Of a stretch of 64,000 nt of DNA, positions 8,533 through 17,217 are shown one piece after another; positions within the stretch are counted from its first letter, which is position 1, and the number at the start of each line of letters is the position of its first letter. Source of the DNA: DASVEG01 sp035540495 (GTDB lineage Bacteria; Actinomycetota; Acidimicrobiia; Acidimicrobiales; CADCTF01). Under the pieces are notes generated by a model. The model searched no databases and was not told the DNA's origin. It saw only the letters and a program-made list of their open reading frames with translations. The stretch lies in NCBI GenBank assembly GCA_035540495.1, contig DATLGL010000036.1, positions 1 to 64,000 on the forward strand, read 5' to 3'. The position numbers and the translations under genes were made by a program.

Positions 8533-9131
8533 TCACGCGCTCGAGGGCGCAGCTGGAGCCCCGGTGAGGCGATCTGATGTCCGAGCAAAGCGGACGCAAC
8601 GGGCCACGGTGAGCACGATGACGCCTGCTCCCGGGATGACCCACGGCGGGAACACGACGCTGAGCACGACGGCGCCGAGCGCGACGTGTCCGCTGACGTG
8701 GTGACGCCTCCACATGACGGCCGCCAGCACGACCGCCGCACCAACGCCGAGCCATGGGGCGAGATTCGCCAACCCGTGGTCAGCGACGTCGGGGATGTCC
8801 CGAGTCGGCGCACGGGCCAGGCCGGCGTCGACGAGATCGTCCACGACGCGCATATTTCCGATGAGCACGAGACCGGTTGCCACAACCCATGCGACGCACG
8901 CCATACGACATCTGCCTGACGTCGCGCTGGCGGTGTCGACCACAACAGAATGCTCACTACAGCGATAGCGGGGAACGGAGCGCTGGCGCTGCTCAGGTGC
9001 TCGGCCGCATGCCCTGATACGTCGTAGCGCGCCTGGAACAGGGCCTGCATCATCAGCCCACCGGCGATGGCGGCCGGGAGCGGCCACCACCGACGAGCCA
9101 AGCGCACCAGGCCGTTCCTCGCCGGAGCCAC
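8533..9131 (-). pseudogene. Small integral membrane protein gene, frameshifted
   Basis: Two minus-strand frames together make one membrane protein of about 200 residues with four hydrophobic helices. The first frame gives WWPLPAAIAGGLMMQALF and FPAIAVVSILLW; the second gives MACVAWVVATGLVLIGNM, WLGVGAAVVLAAVMW and VALGAVVLSVVFPPWVIPG. The switch is near 8920-8945, between ILLWS and the CRMACVAW segment. Each half alone continues into Arg/Ser-rich shadow sequence. I do not recognise the family. A true mutation or a one-base sequence error would look the same. Confidence 0.55.
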
Positions 9132-9519
9132 AGCCTGAAGGATAGGAACTCCCCGTCAACCCGGGCGCTGTTTGTGTCTCCGTGGCCAGGCCGTAGTGCG
9201 ACGCCGAAACCGGGGGTTCGGCGCCAGGGTCTGAGCGTGAGGCACTCGGGTGCGAGGTCGGCGGCCAGCAGCTGCGTCACCCGCTGACAGCAACTCCGCG
9301 GAGGCGTGACGACGAGCGCCGGAGGCGTAGCGGTTCCTACCACTTCGGGTCCGCGAGACCGCCCGATCGCTGCGCTCGTCGCGTGACTTCGCCGTCGTCA
9401 AGAGGGCGCCGACTCGAGCGGTACCAGCCCTGGGGCGAGGCCGGAAAGCGCGGCTGCCGTTGGACGCCGGGCGTTCGCTCCGAGAACGTTGACGCACCTA
9501 CGGGCGGTTCGCTCGGCGG
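9132..9519. other. 388-base gap without a recognisable gene
   Basis: No frame here has protein-like composition (open frames are Arg/Ser/Pro-rich shadows), and I see no tRNA, clear terminator or mobile-element end. It lies between the broken membrane protein gene and the end of the hydrolase gene and may be the residue of deleted genes. Confidence 0.5.
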
Positions 9520-10089
9520 TTACATCCTCGACGCGAAAGCCAGACTCGCCTCCGCGAGGGCTTGGAAGCCGCCTACGGTCGCCCGTACGTCACCCGCTAC
9601 AACGAGACCGTGATCGGCCTTGTCGATCACGAGCTCGCTCGCCGGCAGCTGACTGCAAACTTCTTCGTGCGCGGCCAGATCGTGGTACGGGTCCGCGCCG
9701 CCTGCGACGATGAGTGACGGCCATGCCTTCGCGAGAACCCCGTTCCGTACGTAGTCGAGGCCGAGCAGCGGCGTCACCCATATGGCGTCCACCCGTTCGC
9801 AAGGGAGTCGCTCTGACATCGCGGCGAGGTACAGCGTGCCCCGAGATTTCGCGATGAAGGTGATGTGCGACCACGTGCCGGACTCGAGGATGGTCCGCAG
9901 CGCGTGGCTGACGTGTTCGTCGAACTCTCGGGCGGAATGGAGGTCGAGACCCTCTGGCCGAAAAGCCGGGTACGGCACAACTTCGACCGTGGCACCGACC
10001 TCTTCCATGGCGAGGGAAGGGATCAGGATCGGCGCGGTCCAAGGCCCTGCGCCACCCCCTTGCAGGACGAGGGCTAGACGGTCCGACAC
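9520..10089 (-). CDS. Small alpha/beta-hydrolase-like protein
   Basis: A 189-residue protein with an alpha/beta-hydrolase layout. It starts LALVLQGGGAGPW, has a nucleophile-elbow-like ITFIAKSRGTLYLA (Ser in KSRGT), then LIVAGGADPYHD (acid region) and DKADHGLVVAGD with a candidate catalytic His near the end. It is shorter than typical esterases and lacks a cap domain. GTG 10089 is chosen because AGGAGA stands 9 bases upstream. Substrate unknown. It is divergent from the SHOCT gene across 200 bases. Confidence 0.7.
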   Translation of the reverse strand: MSDRLALVLQGGGAGPWTAPILIPSLAMEEVGATVEVVPYPAFRPEGLDLHSAREFDEHVSHALRTILESGTWSHITFIAKSRGTLYLAAMSERLPCERVDAIWVTPLLGLDYVRNGVLAKAWPSLIVAGGADPYHDLAAHEEVCSQLPASELVIDKADHGLVVAGDVRATVGGFQALAEASLAFASRM

Positions 10090-10290
10090 GATGAAGAGTC
10101 TCCTAGGCGCTGCGAGCGAGCGCTGACGAATTTTTGCATGAGCGGCGGCCGGTCGGCGTGCCGAATCGGCGCCTATTGCCGCTCTTCCGTCGTCGCGGCG
10201 TAGGACGAGTGTCTCGATGAAGTTCACCGGTGCACGCTCCGGTCTCAGCACGGGAGGCAAGGTGCGAGACGTCGGGGTTAGCCTGACTGC

Positions 10291-10527
10291 GTGATCGAGT
10301 TCGCCGTTGTCATGGCCGTGATCGCAGCTTTCATCATCCTCCTCGTTGGCGGCCTTGAAGTGATTGACCACTTGAAGAAGCGAAATGAGCTTCGCGTCGA
10401 CCCTGAGCAGCTCCTCGCTGCGCGCTTTGCACGAGGGGAGATCGACGAGGCCGAGTACTCGCGACGCTTGGCGGTGCTTCGACTCGGACCGCCCATCGAG
10501 GTTCCTGACCTCCCTCGCCAAAGCTGA
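10291..10527 (+). CDS. Small membrane protein with SHOCT domain
   Basis: A 78-residue protein from a GTG start. One N-terminal transmembrane helix (FAVVMAVIAAFIILLVGG) is followed by a charged linker and a SHOCT domain (LLAARFARGEIDEAEYSRRL) close to the C-terminus. SHOCT is a short two-helix module thought to mediate oligomerisation and is common at the end of small actinobacterial membrane proteins. Specific role unknown. Confidence 0.75.
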   Translation: MIEFAVVMAVIAAFIILLVGGLEVIDHLKKRNELRVDPEQLLAARFARGEIDEAEYSRRLAVLRLGPPIEVPDLPRQS

Positions 10528-10589
10528 TCCCGGCGCGCCCGGCGCGTTCGAAGGAGTCCTGACAACCAGCGCGCTCGGCACAGTGGGCC

Positions 10590-10937
10590 TTACTCGAGAA
10601 GGGTGGAGTCGAAGGCGCGATACACCGCGGCGTGATCGGCTGCGGGGACCTCGTGCAGCTTCGAGACCAGCTGCTGGAGTCGGGGCGTCATCACGATGAC
10701 GTAGCGCGAGGGTGCTGGGCCCGGCGTTCCCGAATGTGTGCGCCACGCCGGCGGGGATCAACACGGTCGAGCCTGCGGGAGCGACGAGCTCCCGGTCGGC
10801 CAGCCGGAAACGAAGCGCTCCCTCGACGACGTACCAGGCTTCGTCGTCGTCTCGCGCGCGCTGGCGCCGGGTTGGAGATCTTCCGGCAGGATGACAATTG
10901 GCTCAGCACTCACCGCGAGGACGGTAGCTCTGACCAT
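10590..10937 (-). pseudogene. Small cupin-domain protein gene with two frameshifts
   Basis: Three frames together encode one cupin of about 115 residues. They give SAEPIVILPEDLQPGASAR, then DDDEAWYVVEGALRFRLAD with STVLIPAGVAHTFGNAGP, then YVIVMTPRLQQLVSKLHEV ending FDSTLLE at a TAA (10592-10590). The breaks are near 10858 and 10720. The middle part contains the two cupin motifs, including EAWYVVEG and PAGVAHTFGN with a metal-binding type His. Two separate frameshifts in such a short gene favour true decay, although a poor-quality stretch of sequence is possible. Confidence 0.65.
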
Positions 10938-11101
10938 GCGTGCCGGTCTCGGTGCGGCGAGCTCAGTACTGATGCACGCGCGAAATCGATATTGAACAAC
11001 GCAAGCGAGTGCCCCGATAGCGGCGTGGGGAGCTTGTGCGTTCTGCACGTCGCTGCGTGCGTATCCGCCGGCTCGTGCGTGGTGGGTTCGTGGAGGGTCG
11101 G

Positions 11102-11980
11102 CTACTCCGGCGCGTCGCGTTCCTCGAGCCAGGCGACGACTCGCGGGCGGTCGATGAAGCGGGCCCAGGTCAAAGGCGTCGCGCCGAAGTCCGGGTCCCG
11201 CGTTGACAGGTCAGCCCCGTGCTCGACCAGCTTCCGGAGGAGGTTCAGTTCTCCGGCGCCGGCGGCGGTGTGTGCCGCAGTCCGTCCCGTGTTCGCAGGA
11301 CGAACTCCGCGGTCGATCATCTCCTCGACAAGGCCCCAGCGTCCGAAGCTCGCGGCGGTGCTGAGCAAGGCCGAGGCGACTTCGGGATCGAGGGAGTCGA
11401 CGTCGACGAGGAGCGAGCGGTCTCCGCGGATCGCTCGTTCTGTGAGGACATCCGCGCTGATCGGCCGCTGCCACCTGTACAGGTCGCGCAGCAGCGAGAT
11501 CTCCGCTCCGTGGTGGATGAACTCATCCAGCATGTGCAGGACGTAGCCAGCCCTCGTGTCCCCACTGGTCGGCTCGGTGCTCATGGCGAGTCGTTCGTCG
11601 TCGACGAGGGCGAGGTGCGCGTCCCATCGGGCGTGGGCTCGGTGGAGTTGATCGAGCGCGGCGGCCGCGGTGACTGGCGGTGTGGAGCCGAGAGCGTCCG
11701 GGCCGACGGGGTCGCCCTGCGGTGGGACGTCCAGCAGTCTCGGGGCGCGGTTCTCGCCGTACATGTCGATCAGGTGCCAGAGACGCCACGCGATCGTGGT
11801 GAACGGATCGGGGTAGACGATCGGCGCCCACTCGCCGAAGATCGCGCCGTCGGGCCGTGCTCGGATCGACCAGCAGCCTGCGGCTGGCTCCCACAGGTAC
11901 TCCTCGTCGGTCAGACCATCGAGCCGCCGCCATGTGCGTTCCCACACGGTGTCCGATAGCCGTCGCAGTTCCTCGATCAT
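11102..11980 (-). CDS. DinB-fold protein with C-terminal ankyrin repeats
   Basis: A 292-residue two-part protein. Residues 1-180 form a DinB four-helix domain: IEELRRLSDTVWERTW, then WRLWHLIDMYGENR with a metal-type His, and MLDEFIHHGAEISLLRDLY. The rest is ankyrin-like: ALLSTAASFGRWGLVEEMI, TAAHTAAGAGELNLLRKLV, then HGADL and GATPLTWA. DinB proteins include thiol-dependent transferases, and ankyrin repeats bind proteins. ATG 11980 fits the start of the DinB helix. It is divergent from the LuxR-type regulator at 12153 and could be under its control, which is inference only. Confidence 0.8.
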   Translation of the reverse strand: MIEELRRLSDTVWERTWRRLDGLTDEEYLWEPAAGCWSIRARPDGAIFGEWAPIVYPDPFTTIAWRLWHLIDMYGENRAPRLLDVPPQGDPVGPDALGSTPPVTAAAALDQLHRAHARWDAHLALVDDERLAMSTEPTSGDTRAGYVLHMLDEFIHHGAEISLLRDLYRWQRPISADVLTERAIRGDRSLLVDVDSLDPEVASALLSTAASFGRWGLVEEMIDRGVRPANTGRTAAHTAAGAGELNLLRKLVEHGADLSTRDPDFGATPLTWARFIDRPRVVAWLEERDAPE

Positions 11981-12152
11981 CGCAACCACCCCAGCGACGG
12001 TACGGGGCGGCCGCTCGCGTCGCACGATCAAAAGATTCGATCTCGCACCGATGCCCGTGGACGAACAACCAGCGGCCCCTCGCGGCCGGTGCAAGGTCAG
12101 CTCTCGCCGACGCCGCCCGGTCGGCGCTTCCAGCGGAAAGTAGGCTGTCACC

Positions 12153-13763
12153 GTGGGCGGCTCCCTCGCCGAGGCCCGCGCCGCGTACGAGCGGCGAGAC
12201 TGGCTTCGAGCATGTGACGCCTATCGCGCCGCCCTCGTCGACGAATCCTTGAGCGGCGAAGACCTCTACTGCTACGCGAACACGTACTGGTGGTTGGGCC
12301 GGCTCGACGAGGCGCTACCGATCCTTGCCGACGCCCACCAGGCCCTACTGCGTGAAGCCGCTCCCCGGACCGCTGCGCTGGTCGCGCTCGACACGGGCTA
12401 CACGTTCGCGCTGCGCGGCGACGAGGCGCAGGCATCGGGGTGGATGGCGCGGGCGGCGCGGCTGCTCGAGCGCGAGGGCGACTGCGTGGAGCGCGGGTAC
12501 CTCGTGTACTGCAACGCCGAGGAAGCTGTCGGCGTCGCCGACGTGGACCACGTGCTCACCCTCGTCGACGACGTTCGCGACATCGGCCGGCGTTTCGGCG
12601 ACCCGTGCCTCGTCGCCCTTTCGGCGGTGCTGGAGGGGCGCGTCCGCATCAAGCAGGGCTCCGTCACCGAAGGGATGTCGCTGCTCGACGAGGCGATGGT
12701 CGCTGCGTTGTCCGACGAACTCGACCCGGGGTGGGCGGGGAACATCTACTGCAACCTGATGCTCACCTGCTACGAGCTGGCCGACTGGCAGCGAGCCGAC
12801 GAATGGACCTCGGCCACGGCTCGCTGGTGCGAAGCGATGCCCGGCGCGGGGCCGTTCATGGGGATCTGCCGGCTCCACCGCGCCCAAGTGATGCACATGC
12901 GCGGCGACTGGCAGCGGGCCGAGGAGGAGGTCCGCCGCGTCTGTGAAGAGCTGGCCACCTTCCACGTGACCATGGTCGCCGAGGCGCACTACCAGCTGGG
13001 CGAAGTGCGACGACAGCGTGGTGACCTCGAGGCAGCCGAGATGGCGTTCGCCGACGCGCACCGGCTCGGGCGCGACCCTCAACCGGGCCTTGCGCAGCTC
13101 CGGTTGGCGCAGGGGCGGCCCGCTTCCGCGCTCGCGATGATCACCCGTGCGCTGAGCGGTCGGGACGTACCGCTCGACCGGGCCCACCTACTGCCAGCCG
13201 CCGTCGAGATCCTCGTGGCGGCCGGCGCTGTCGATCGCGCCGTAGCGGCGGGCGACGAGCTCCGCTCGCTGGCCGCAACCTACGGGACCGCAGGTCTGCG
13301 CGCTCAGGCATCGACGGCGGCCGGCATCGTCGCGTTGGCAGCCGGCGACGCAGGGTCAGCGACCGAGTGCCTGCAGGAGGCGGTGACGATCTGGCGTCGC
13401 ATCGGCGCCCGCTACGAAGTGGCACGCGCTCGTGTCCTGCTCGGCCGCGCGCTCGCCCTCGCGGGCGACGCGGACGCCGCAGCGATGGAATCAAGGACTG
13501 CAACTGCCGAGCTCGACGCCCTAGGCGTCGCCGCACCAGGCGCATCGGGCGCGGGGAAGCGGCGTGACGACGGCCTCAGCGGGCGCGAGGCTGAGGTGCT
13601 CCACCTGGTCGCCGACGGGTGCTCGAATCAGGAGATCGCAGACAAGCTGGTCTTGAGCGTCCGGACCGTCGAGCGCCACCTGATGTCCGCGTACCAGAAG
13701 CTCGGGTTCTCGGGCCGTGGCGCGCGAGCGGCGGCGGTGCGATACGTCCTCGAAGGGCACTGA
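12153..13763 (+). CDS. LuxR-type transcriptional regulator with TPR sensor region
   Basis: A 536-residue protein. Residues 1 to about 460 are TPR-like helical repeats (SLAEARAAYERRDWLRACD, then WWLGRLDEALPIL and so on). The C-terminal 65 residues are a LuxR/NarL helix-turn-helix: LSGREAEVLHLVADGCSNQE, then IADKLVLSVRTVERHLMSAY. There is no receiver domain and no NB-ARC ATPase, so it is like the detached C-terminal half of a LAL regulator. GTG 12153 starts right at the repeats. The GNAT and methyltransferase genes lie 91 bases downstream behind a pair of direct repeats and are plausible targets. Confidence 0.85.
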   Translation: MGGSLAEARAAYERRDWLRACDAYRAALVDESLSGEDLYCYANTYWWLGRLDEALPILADAHQALLREAAPRTAALVALDTGYTFALRGDEAQASGWMARAARLLEREGDCVERGYLVYCNAEEAVGVADVDHVLTLVDDVRDIGRRFGDPCLVALSAVLEGRVRIKQGSVTEGMSLLDEAMVAALSDELDPGWAGNIYCNLMLTCYELADWQRADEWTSATARWCEAMPGAGPFMGICRLHRAQVMHMRGDWQRAEEEVRRVCEELATFHVTMVAEAHYQLGEVRRQRGDLEAAEMAFADAHRLGRDPQPGLAQLRLAQGRPASALAMITRALSGRDVPLDRAHLLPAAVEILVAAGAVDRAVAAGDELRSLAATYGTAGLRAQASTAAGIVALAAGDAGSATECLQEAVTIWRRIGARYEVARARVLLGRALALAGDADAAAMESRTATAELDALGVAAPGASGAGKRRDDGLSGREAEVLHLVADGCSNQEIADKLVLSVRTVERHLMSAYQKLGFSGRGARAAAVRYVLEGH

Positions 13764-13789
13764 GGCACGCGACCCATCCCCGCGGTCAA

Positions 13790-13811
13790 GTTGCGTAGTC
13801 GGTTGCGTAGT
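13790..13811 (+). promoter_or_regulatory. Direct repeat upstream of GNAT-methyltransferase pair
   Basis: GTTGCGTAGT occurs twice, at 13790-13799 and 13802-13811, with a 12-base period, in the short region between the LuxR-type gene and the GNAT start at 13854. Tandem 10-12-base repeats like this are typical operators or activator sites near the -35 region. The binding protein is unknown; the adjacent LuxR regulator is an obvious candidate. Confidence 0.4.
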
Positions 13812-13853
13812 GGCACGGATGTCCGCGACAGGACCACGTCGCATCATCGATGC

Positions 13854-14447
13854 ATGACCACCACGAAGCGCCCACCGGCGCCGGCCGTCGATCAGGACCG
13901 CGCGCTGGCCACGTTGACGACGGCGTTCAGCGCCGATCCCGTGATCCGTTGGGTGTTCCCCGAGGCGCACGCCTACCAGCGCGCCTTTGCCGACCTCGCA
14001 CGGCTGCTGGGAGGCGACGCCTTCGCCGCCGGCACCGCCGAGGTTGCGCCGGGTCACACGGGGGTCGCGCTGTGGGTCTCGCCCGACGCGCACAGCGACG
14101 ACGAAGCCGTTGCTTCGCTGTTCGAGACGTGGGTCGACCGCGGTCGCCGCGAGTCCGTCTTCGCCCTGCTCGCTCAGGTCGTCGACCACCACCCCACTGA
14201 TCCGGTCTGGTACCTGCCGTTCGTCGGTGTCGACCCGCTCCGCCAGGGCGCTGGTATCGGCTCCGAACTGGTCCGTGCCGGGTTGGCGCGAGCCGACGCC
14301 GACGGGCTCCCGGCCTACCTCGAGGCCAGCACAGCGAGGAACCGGGCGCTGTACGAGCGGTTCGGGTTCGACGTCGTCGGCGAGATCCGTGCCGCGGACT
14401 CACCACCGCTGTGGCCGATGCTGCGCCCCGCCGGAGCGTCACGATGA
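13854..14447 (+). CDS. GNAT-family N-acetyltransferase
   Basis: A 197-residue GNAT. It begins VDQDRALATLTTAFSADPVI with RWVFPEAHAY, the pattern of GNATs that act on small molecules, and has motif A in LPFVGVDPLRQGAGIGSELV followed by ASTARNRALYERFGFDVVGE. The stop overlaps the ATG of the methyltransferase gene (ATGA at 14444), so the two are translationally coupled and may modify one substrate. ATG 13854 is the first start after the direct repeats. Confidence 0.85.
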   Translation: MTTTKRPPAPAVDQDRALATLTTAFSADPVIRWVFPEAHAYQRAFADLARLLGGDAFAAGTAEVAPGHTGVALWVSPDAHSDDEAVASLFETWVDRGRRESVFALLAQVVDHHPTDPVWYLPFVGVDPLRQGAGIGSELVRAGLARADADGLPAYLEASTARNRALYERFGFDVVGEIRAADSPPLWPMLRPAGASR

Positions 14448-15271
14448 CGTCGTCCGAGCGGCCGACCTCGCCCGCCGAGGCATACCAGGCTTACTACGGG
14501 CCGGCGATATTCGAGCCTCTCAGCGAGCAGGTGCTCGCCCTCGCCGCCCCCTCACCGGGCGACCGCGTCCTCGAGATCGCCTCGGGCACCGGGATACTCG
14601 CCCGCAAGCTCGCCGCCGCAACGGGACCCGCCGGCCGTGTGGTCGGGATCGATCTGAACCCGAAGATGGTCGAGGTCGCGCAACGGCTCGGCGGCGATGA
14701 GGCAGTCGAGTACCACCAAGGCGACGGCACCGCCCTCGACCTTCCCGACGGCGGCTTCGACGCCGTGTACTGCCAGCAGGGACTCCAGTTCTTCCCCGAC
14801 CGAGCCGCCGGCGCCCGTGAGATGCGACGTGTGCTCGAACCCCGCGGCCGAGCGGTCGTGATCACCTGGCACGGCCTCGACGCCCACCCGCTGTTCGCCG
14901 CCCTCGCCGACGCTGAAGAACCACACCTGGCCGCCAGCGGCGTCGAGATCGACCGCGCCGAGCTGGTGGCGCCGTTTTCACTCGGCAACGCCGATGACCT
15001 GGTCACGCTGCTGCGTGACGCGGGTTTCACCGAGGTGGAAATCCACCAGGTGTCGATCGACGCCCGCTTCGCCGACGCCGACCGCTTCGTCGAACGCATG
15101 GAGTTCGCCTACGCGGCAGTGATCCCGCAGTTCGCAGAGGATCCCGCCGCCTTCGCCGCCTACCTCCGAGCGATCAACGAGGAGACGCGAGACATCGTCG
15201 CGTCCTACCGTGCCGGTGACGAGATCCTCGTCCCGATGCATGCGCACGTTGCCATCGCCGCAGCCGAATGA
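14444..15271 (+). CDS. Class I SAM-dependent methyltransferase
   Basis: A 275-residue methyltransferase of the UbiE/Methyltransf_11 type. Motif I is VLEIASGTGILARKLAA, then VVGIDLNPKMVEVAQ (acidic ribose-binding residue), GDGTALDLPDGGFDAVYCQQ (motif II) and REMRRVLEPRGRAVVITW (motif III). The C-terminal 90 residues, with FSLGNADDLVTLLRDAGFTEV, form the substrate region. The ATG at 14444 overlaps the GNAT stop. The methyl acceptor is not predictable. Confidence 0.85.
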   Translation: MTSSERPTSPAEAYQAYYGPAIFEPLSEQVLALAAPSPGDRVLEIASGTGILARKLAAATGPAGRVVGIDLNPKMVEVAQRLGGDEAVEYHQGDGTALDLPDGGFDAVYCQQGLQFFPDRAAGAREMRRVLEPRGRAVVITWHGLDAHPLFAALADAEEPHLAASGVEIDRAELVAPFSLGNADDLVTLLRDAGFTEVEIHQVSIDARFADADRFVERMEFAYAAVIPQFAEDPAAFAAYLRAINEETRDIVASYRAGDEILVPMHAHVAIAAAE

Positions 15272-15606
15272 GAGGCGATCGGCGACCCCGCGTCGACGAC
15301 GATCTGCCCACGAGCCACGCCACTGCGTGATTGCCGGCTCGGCGCTGCAGCAACAGCAGCGGGGCAACAGCCCCTGACGGCGACGCCGCCCTCGGCGCGC
15401 AAGCAGCGCTCGCCGTTCGCCGTGGGGCGCTCGCTCGTCCCGATGCCATGACACGCACCCCCAGTGACAGCTCTGCCCTCAGCTTGCCAGGACGTGTGTG
15501 CCCGTGCGGGCAGGTTTGTCGACTTGTGGCGCAGGTGCAGCACCGCAAGCGACCGATACGTGAACGGCACGCGCTGCGTACGCTTGGCGATCGAGCGGGA
15601 GGTCTG
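15272..15606. other. 335-base intergenic region
   Basis: No frame reads like a protein. It contains a palindrome at 15499-15512 (TGCCCG, TG, CGGGCA), about 95 bases upstream of the next start, which could be an operator, and a good ribosome site (GGGAGG) just before 15607. Otherwise I see nothing. Confidence 0.35.
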
Positions 15607-16191
15607 ATGTTCACCATCGACGGATTCATCGAGGAGTGCCGCAGCGCGCTGCGCGAGACGACACCTCAGGTCGCTGTTCGTGAGGTGGTCGAACGCGCCG
15701 TCGCCGACCCCGCGACCGCCCGGACGTTCGCTCCGGACCGGTCGGCGTTCGACGTGTTGCACCGCTCTGACGAGCTCACCGTGCTTCACCTCGCTCTGCC
15801 TCCCGGGATCGGCTCGATGCCTCACAACCACCTCATGTGGGCTGTCGTCGGCGTCATCGAGGGGCAGGAGGACAACGCGTTCTTCGTCCGCGCCGACGGC
15901 GGCCTTGCCCCACGCGGCGGTCGGGAGCTGCGAAACCGCGACGTCCTGTCGATGGGCGACGACGCGATCCACGCCATCACGAACCCGAAGACGTCCTACC
16001 TGTCGGCGTTGCACGTGTACGGCGGCGACCTCGTGGGCGCGGAACGCTCCGAGTGGGATGCATCGGGCCGCACCGAACGGCCGTACGACGAGTCGCGCAT
16101 CGAGGCGCTCGTGGCGCGGGTGCGCGCTCGCGAAGCCGAGCTGGGACGAGGGTTGACGGGGGACGAGATCCACCAGCTCGTCCGGTCGTGA
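15607..16191 (+). CDS. Cupin-fold protein resembling cysteine dioxygenase type I
   Basis: A 194-residue protein. The metal site looks like LPPGIGSMPHNHLMWAVVGV (H73, H75), VIEGQEDNAFF (E86) and SALHVYGGD (H136), with another His at DAIHAI (H122). The arrangement resembles the cysteine dioxygenase branch of the cupin superfamily, iron enzymes that oxidise thiols. GGGAGG with 5-base spacing supports ATG 15607; the longer upstream frame is not protein-like. The substrate may be a thiol other than cysteine; the assignment to the family is from motif memory. Confidence 0.65.
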   Translation: MFTIDGFIEECRSALRETTPQVAVREVVERAVADPATARTFAPDRSAFDVLHRSDELTVLHLALPPGIGSMPHNHLMWAVVGVIEGQEDNAFFVRADGGLAPRGGRELRNRDVLSMGDDAIHAITNPKTSYLSALHVYGGDLVGAERSEWDASGRTERPYDESRIEALVARVRAREAELGRGLTGDEIHQLVRS

Positions 16192-16212
16192 CCGCCAGGC
16201 GTCGCTCGCCCG

Positions 16213-17028
16213 CTACGCGCGACGAAGATCCCGGAGGTGGTCGATTGCGCTGCGTACCTCCGGCATGCGCTGTCGGAGTACGGGATAGACGTCGTCAGCG
16301 TTCATCGGATCGAACCGCTCGGCGTCGTCGGGATGATCGCCAAGGGTGAGGCAACAGGTCGCGACGACGCGAGCGATCAAGACCTCGTCGAGCCCGGTCG
16401 CGGCGAACGGCTCGACGAGAGCTCCGACCGCTTCCCGCAGCTGCGCGGGGTCTGCGGCGTGGATCCACGAGTGCCGCGGGTCGCGCTCGGCCGGCGGCTC
16501 GGCGGGTAGCTCGAGATTCCACCGGTCGATGAGGTCGCGCCAAGGGAACGCATCCGACAGCAGCTGGTCGTAGATCCAGCGATACCACGGCACCGCGCCG
16601 ATGGCAGCCAGTGCCCTCTCCGCGCCGAGGATGTCGGTCATCGCCGAGATCTCCAGCGCACAGACCGCGAAGTGAAGCCACGTGCTCCGTTCGCTGTGGG
16701 CACCGCCTCGGGCTCGATCCGGTGGGTTCGGCCAGCGCCGGCGCGCCTCGTCGATGGCCGCAGGGATGTTCGCCAGCGTGTTGGCTGCCCAATGCATCTG
16801 CTCGTGGACGAAGACGGTGAGCGTGACGTCCGTCGGGAAGCGGAGGACGTGTGCAGGAGCGAGCGTCAGCACCGGATGACGGTGCGACACCGTTGCCTCG
16901 GCATCGACCAACACTCGGTCCGTGTACGTGACCCGACGGAGGTCGTGCCCCGCGAGGATCTCCTCGAGGCGACGCGCGGCCGTCACCTCTTCCTTGGTGC
17001 CGCTCGCAGTGTCGATCTGAATGCTCAT
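16213..17028 (-). CDS. Hypothetical protein with HExxH metal-binding motif
   Basis: A 271-residue protein that I cannot place in a named family. It has VTLTVFVHEQMHWAANTL with HExxH at 75-79, the signature of zinc-dependent peptidases. Helical regions follow, rich in Trp (RSTWLHFAVCALEISAMTD, PWYRWIYDQLL), and the C-terminus contains IARVVATCCLTLGDHPDDAE. No signal peptide or membrane helix is seen, so it would act in the cytoplasm. ATG 17028 has GGAG 8 bases upstream; longer versions reach into the divergent kinase gene and are not protein-like. A peptidase role is inference from the motif alone. Confidence 0.7.
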   Translation of the reverse strand: MSIQIDTASGTKEEVTAARRLEEILAGHDLRRVTYTDRVLVDAEATVSHRHPVLTLAPAHVLRFPTDVTLTVFVHEQMHWAANTLANIPAAIDEARRRWPNPPDRARGGAHSERSTWLHFAVCALEISAMTDILGAERALAAIGAVPWYRWIYDQLLSDAFPWRDLIDRWNLELPAEPPAERDPRHSWIHAADPAQLREAVGALVEPFAATGLDEVLIARVVATCCLTLGDHPDDAERFDPMNADDVYPVLRQRMPEVRSAIDHLRDLRRA

Positions 17029-17217
17029 GACGAGGCTCCGCTCGCGACGGGAACGCCTACGACCTGCTGCTCCGAACGCTAACGCCCCACCTTGGAGGCC
17101 GTGGGCCGGTGACCACGCCGTCCGGGCCATTTGTGGTTGACAGCAACCTGTCGCGGCAGACGGCGTCTCGTCGGTGCGCCACAATCGCCTCGGCGCGGGC
17201 GAGGGGGGAACTCGCAG

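Noticed and set aside
9520..10764. A 414-codon frame covering the small hydrolase and part of the cupin remnant
   Set aside because: Only the last 189 codons read as a hydrolase, with a GTG and AGGAGA at 10089; the first part is one fragment of the frameshifted cupin gene followed by shadow sequence.
15499..15512. Palindrome TGCCCG-TG-CGGGCA as a specific operator
   Set aside because: Short GC-rich palindromes are frequent by chance here; noted in the gap entry but not claimed as a site.
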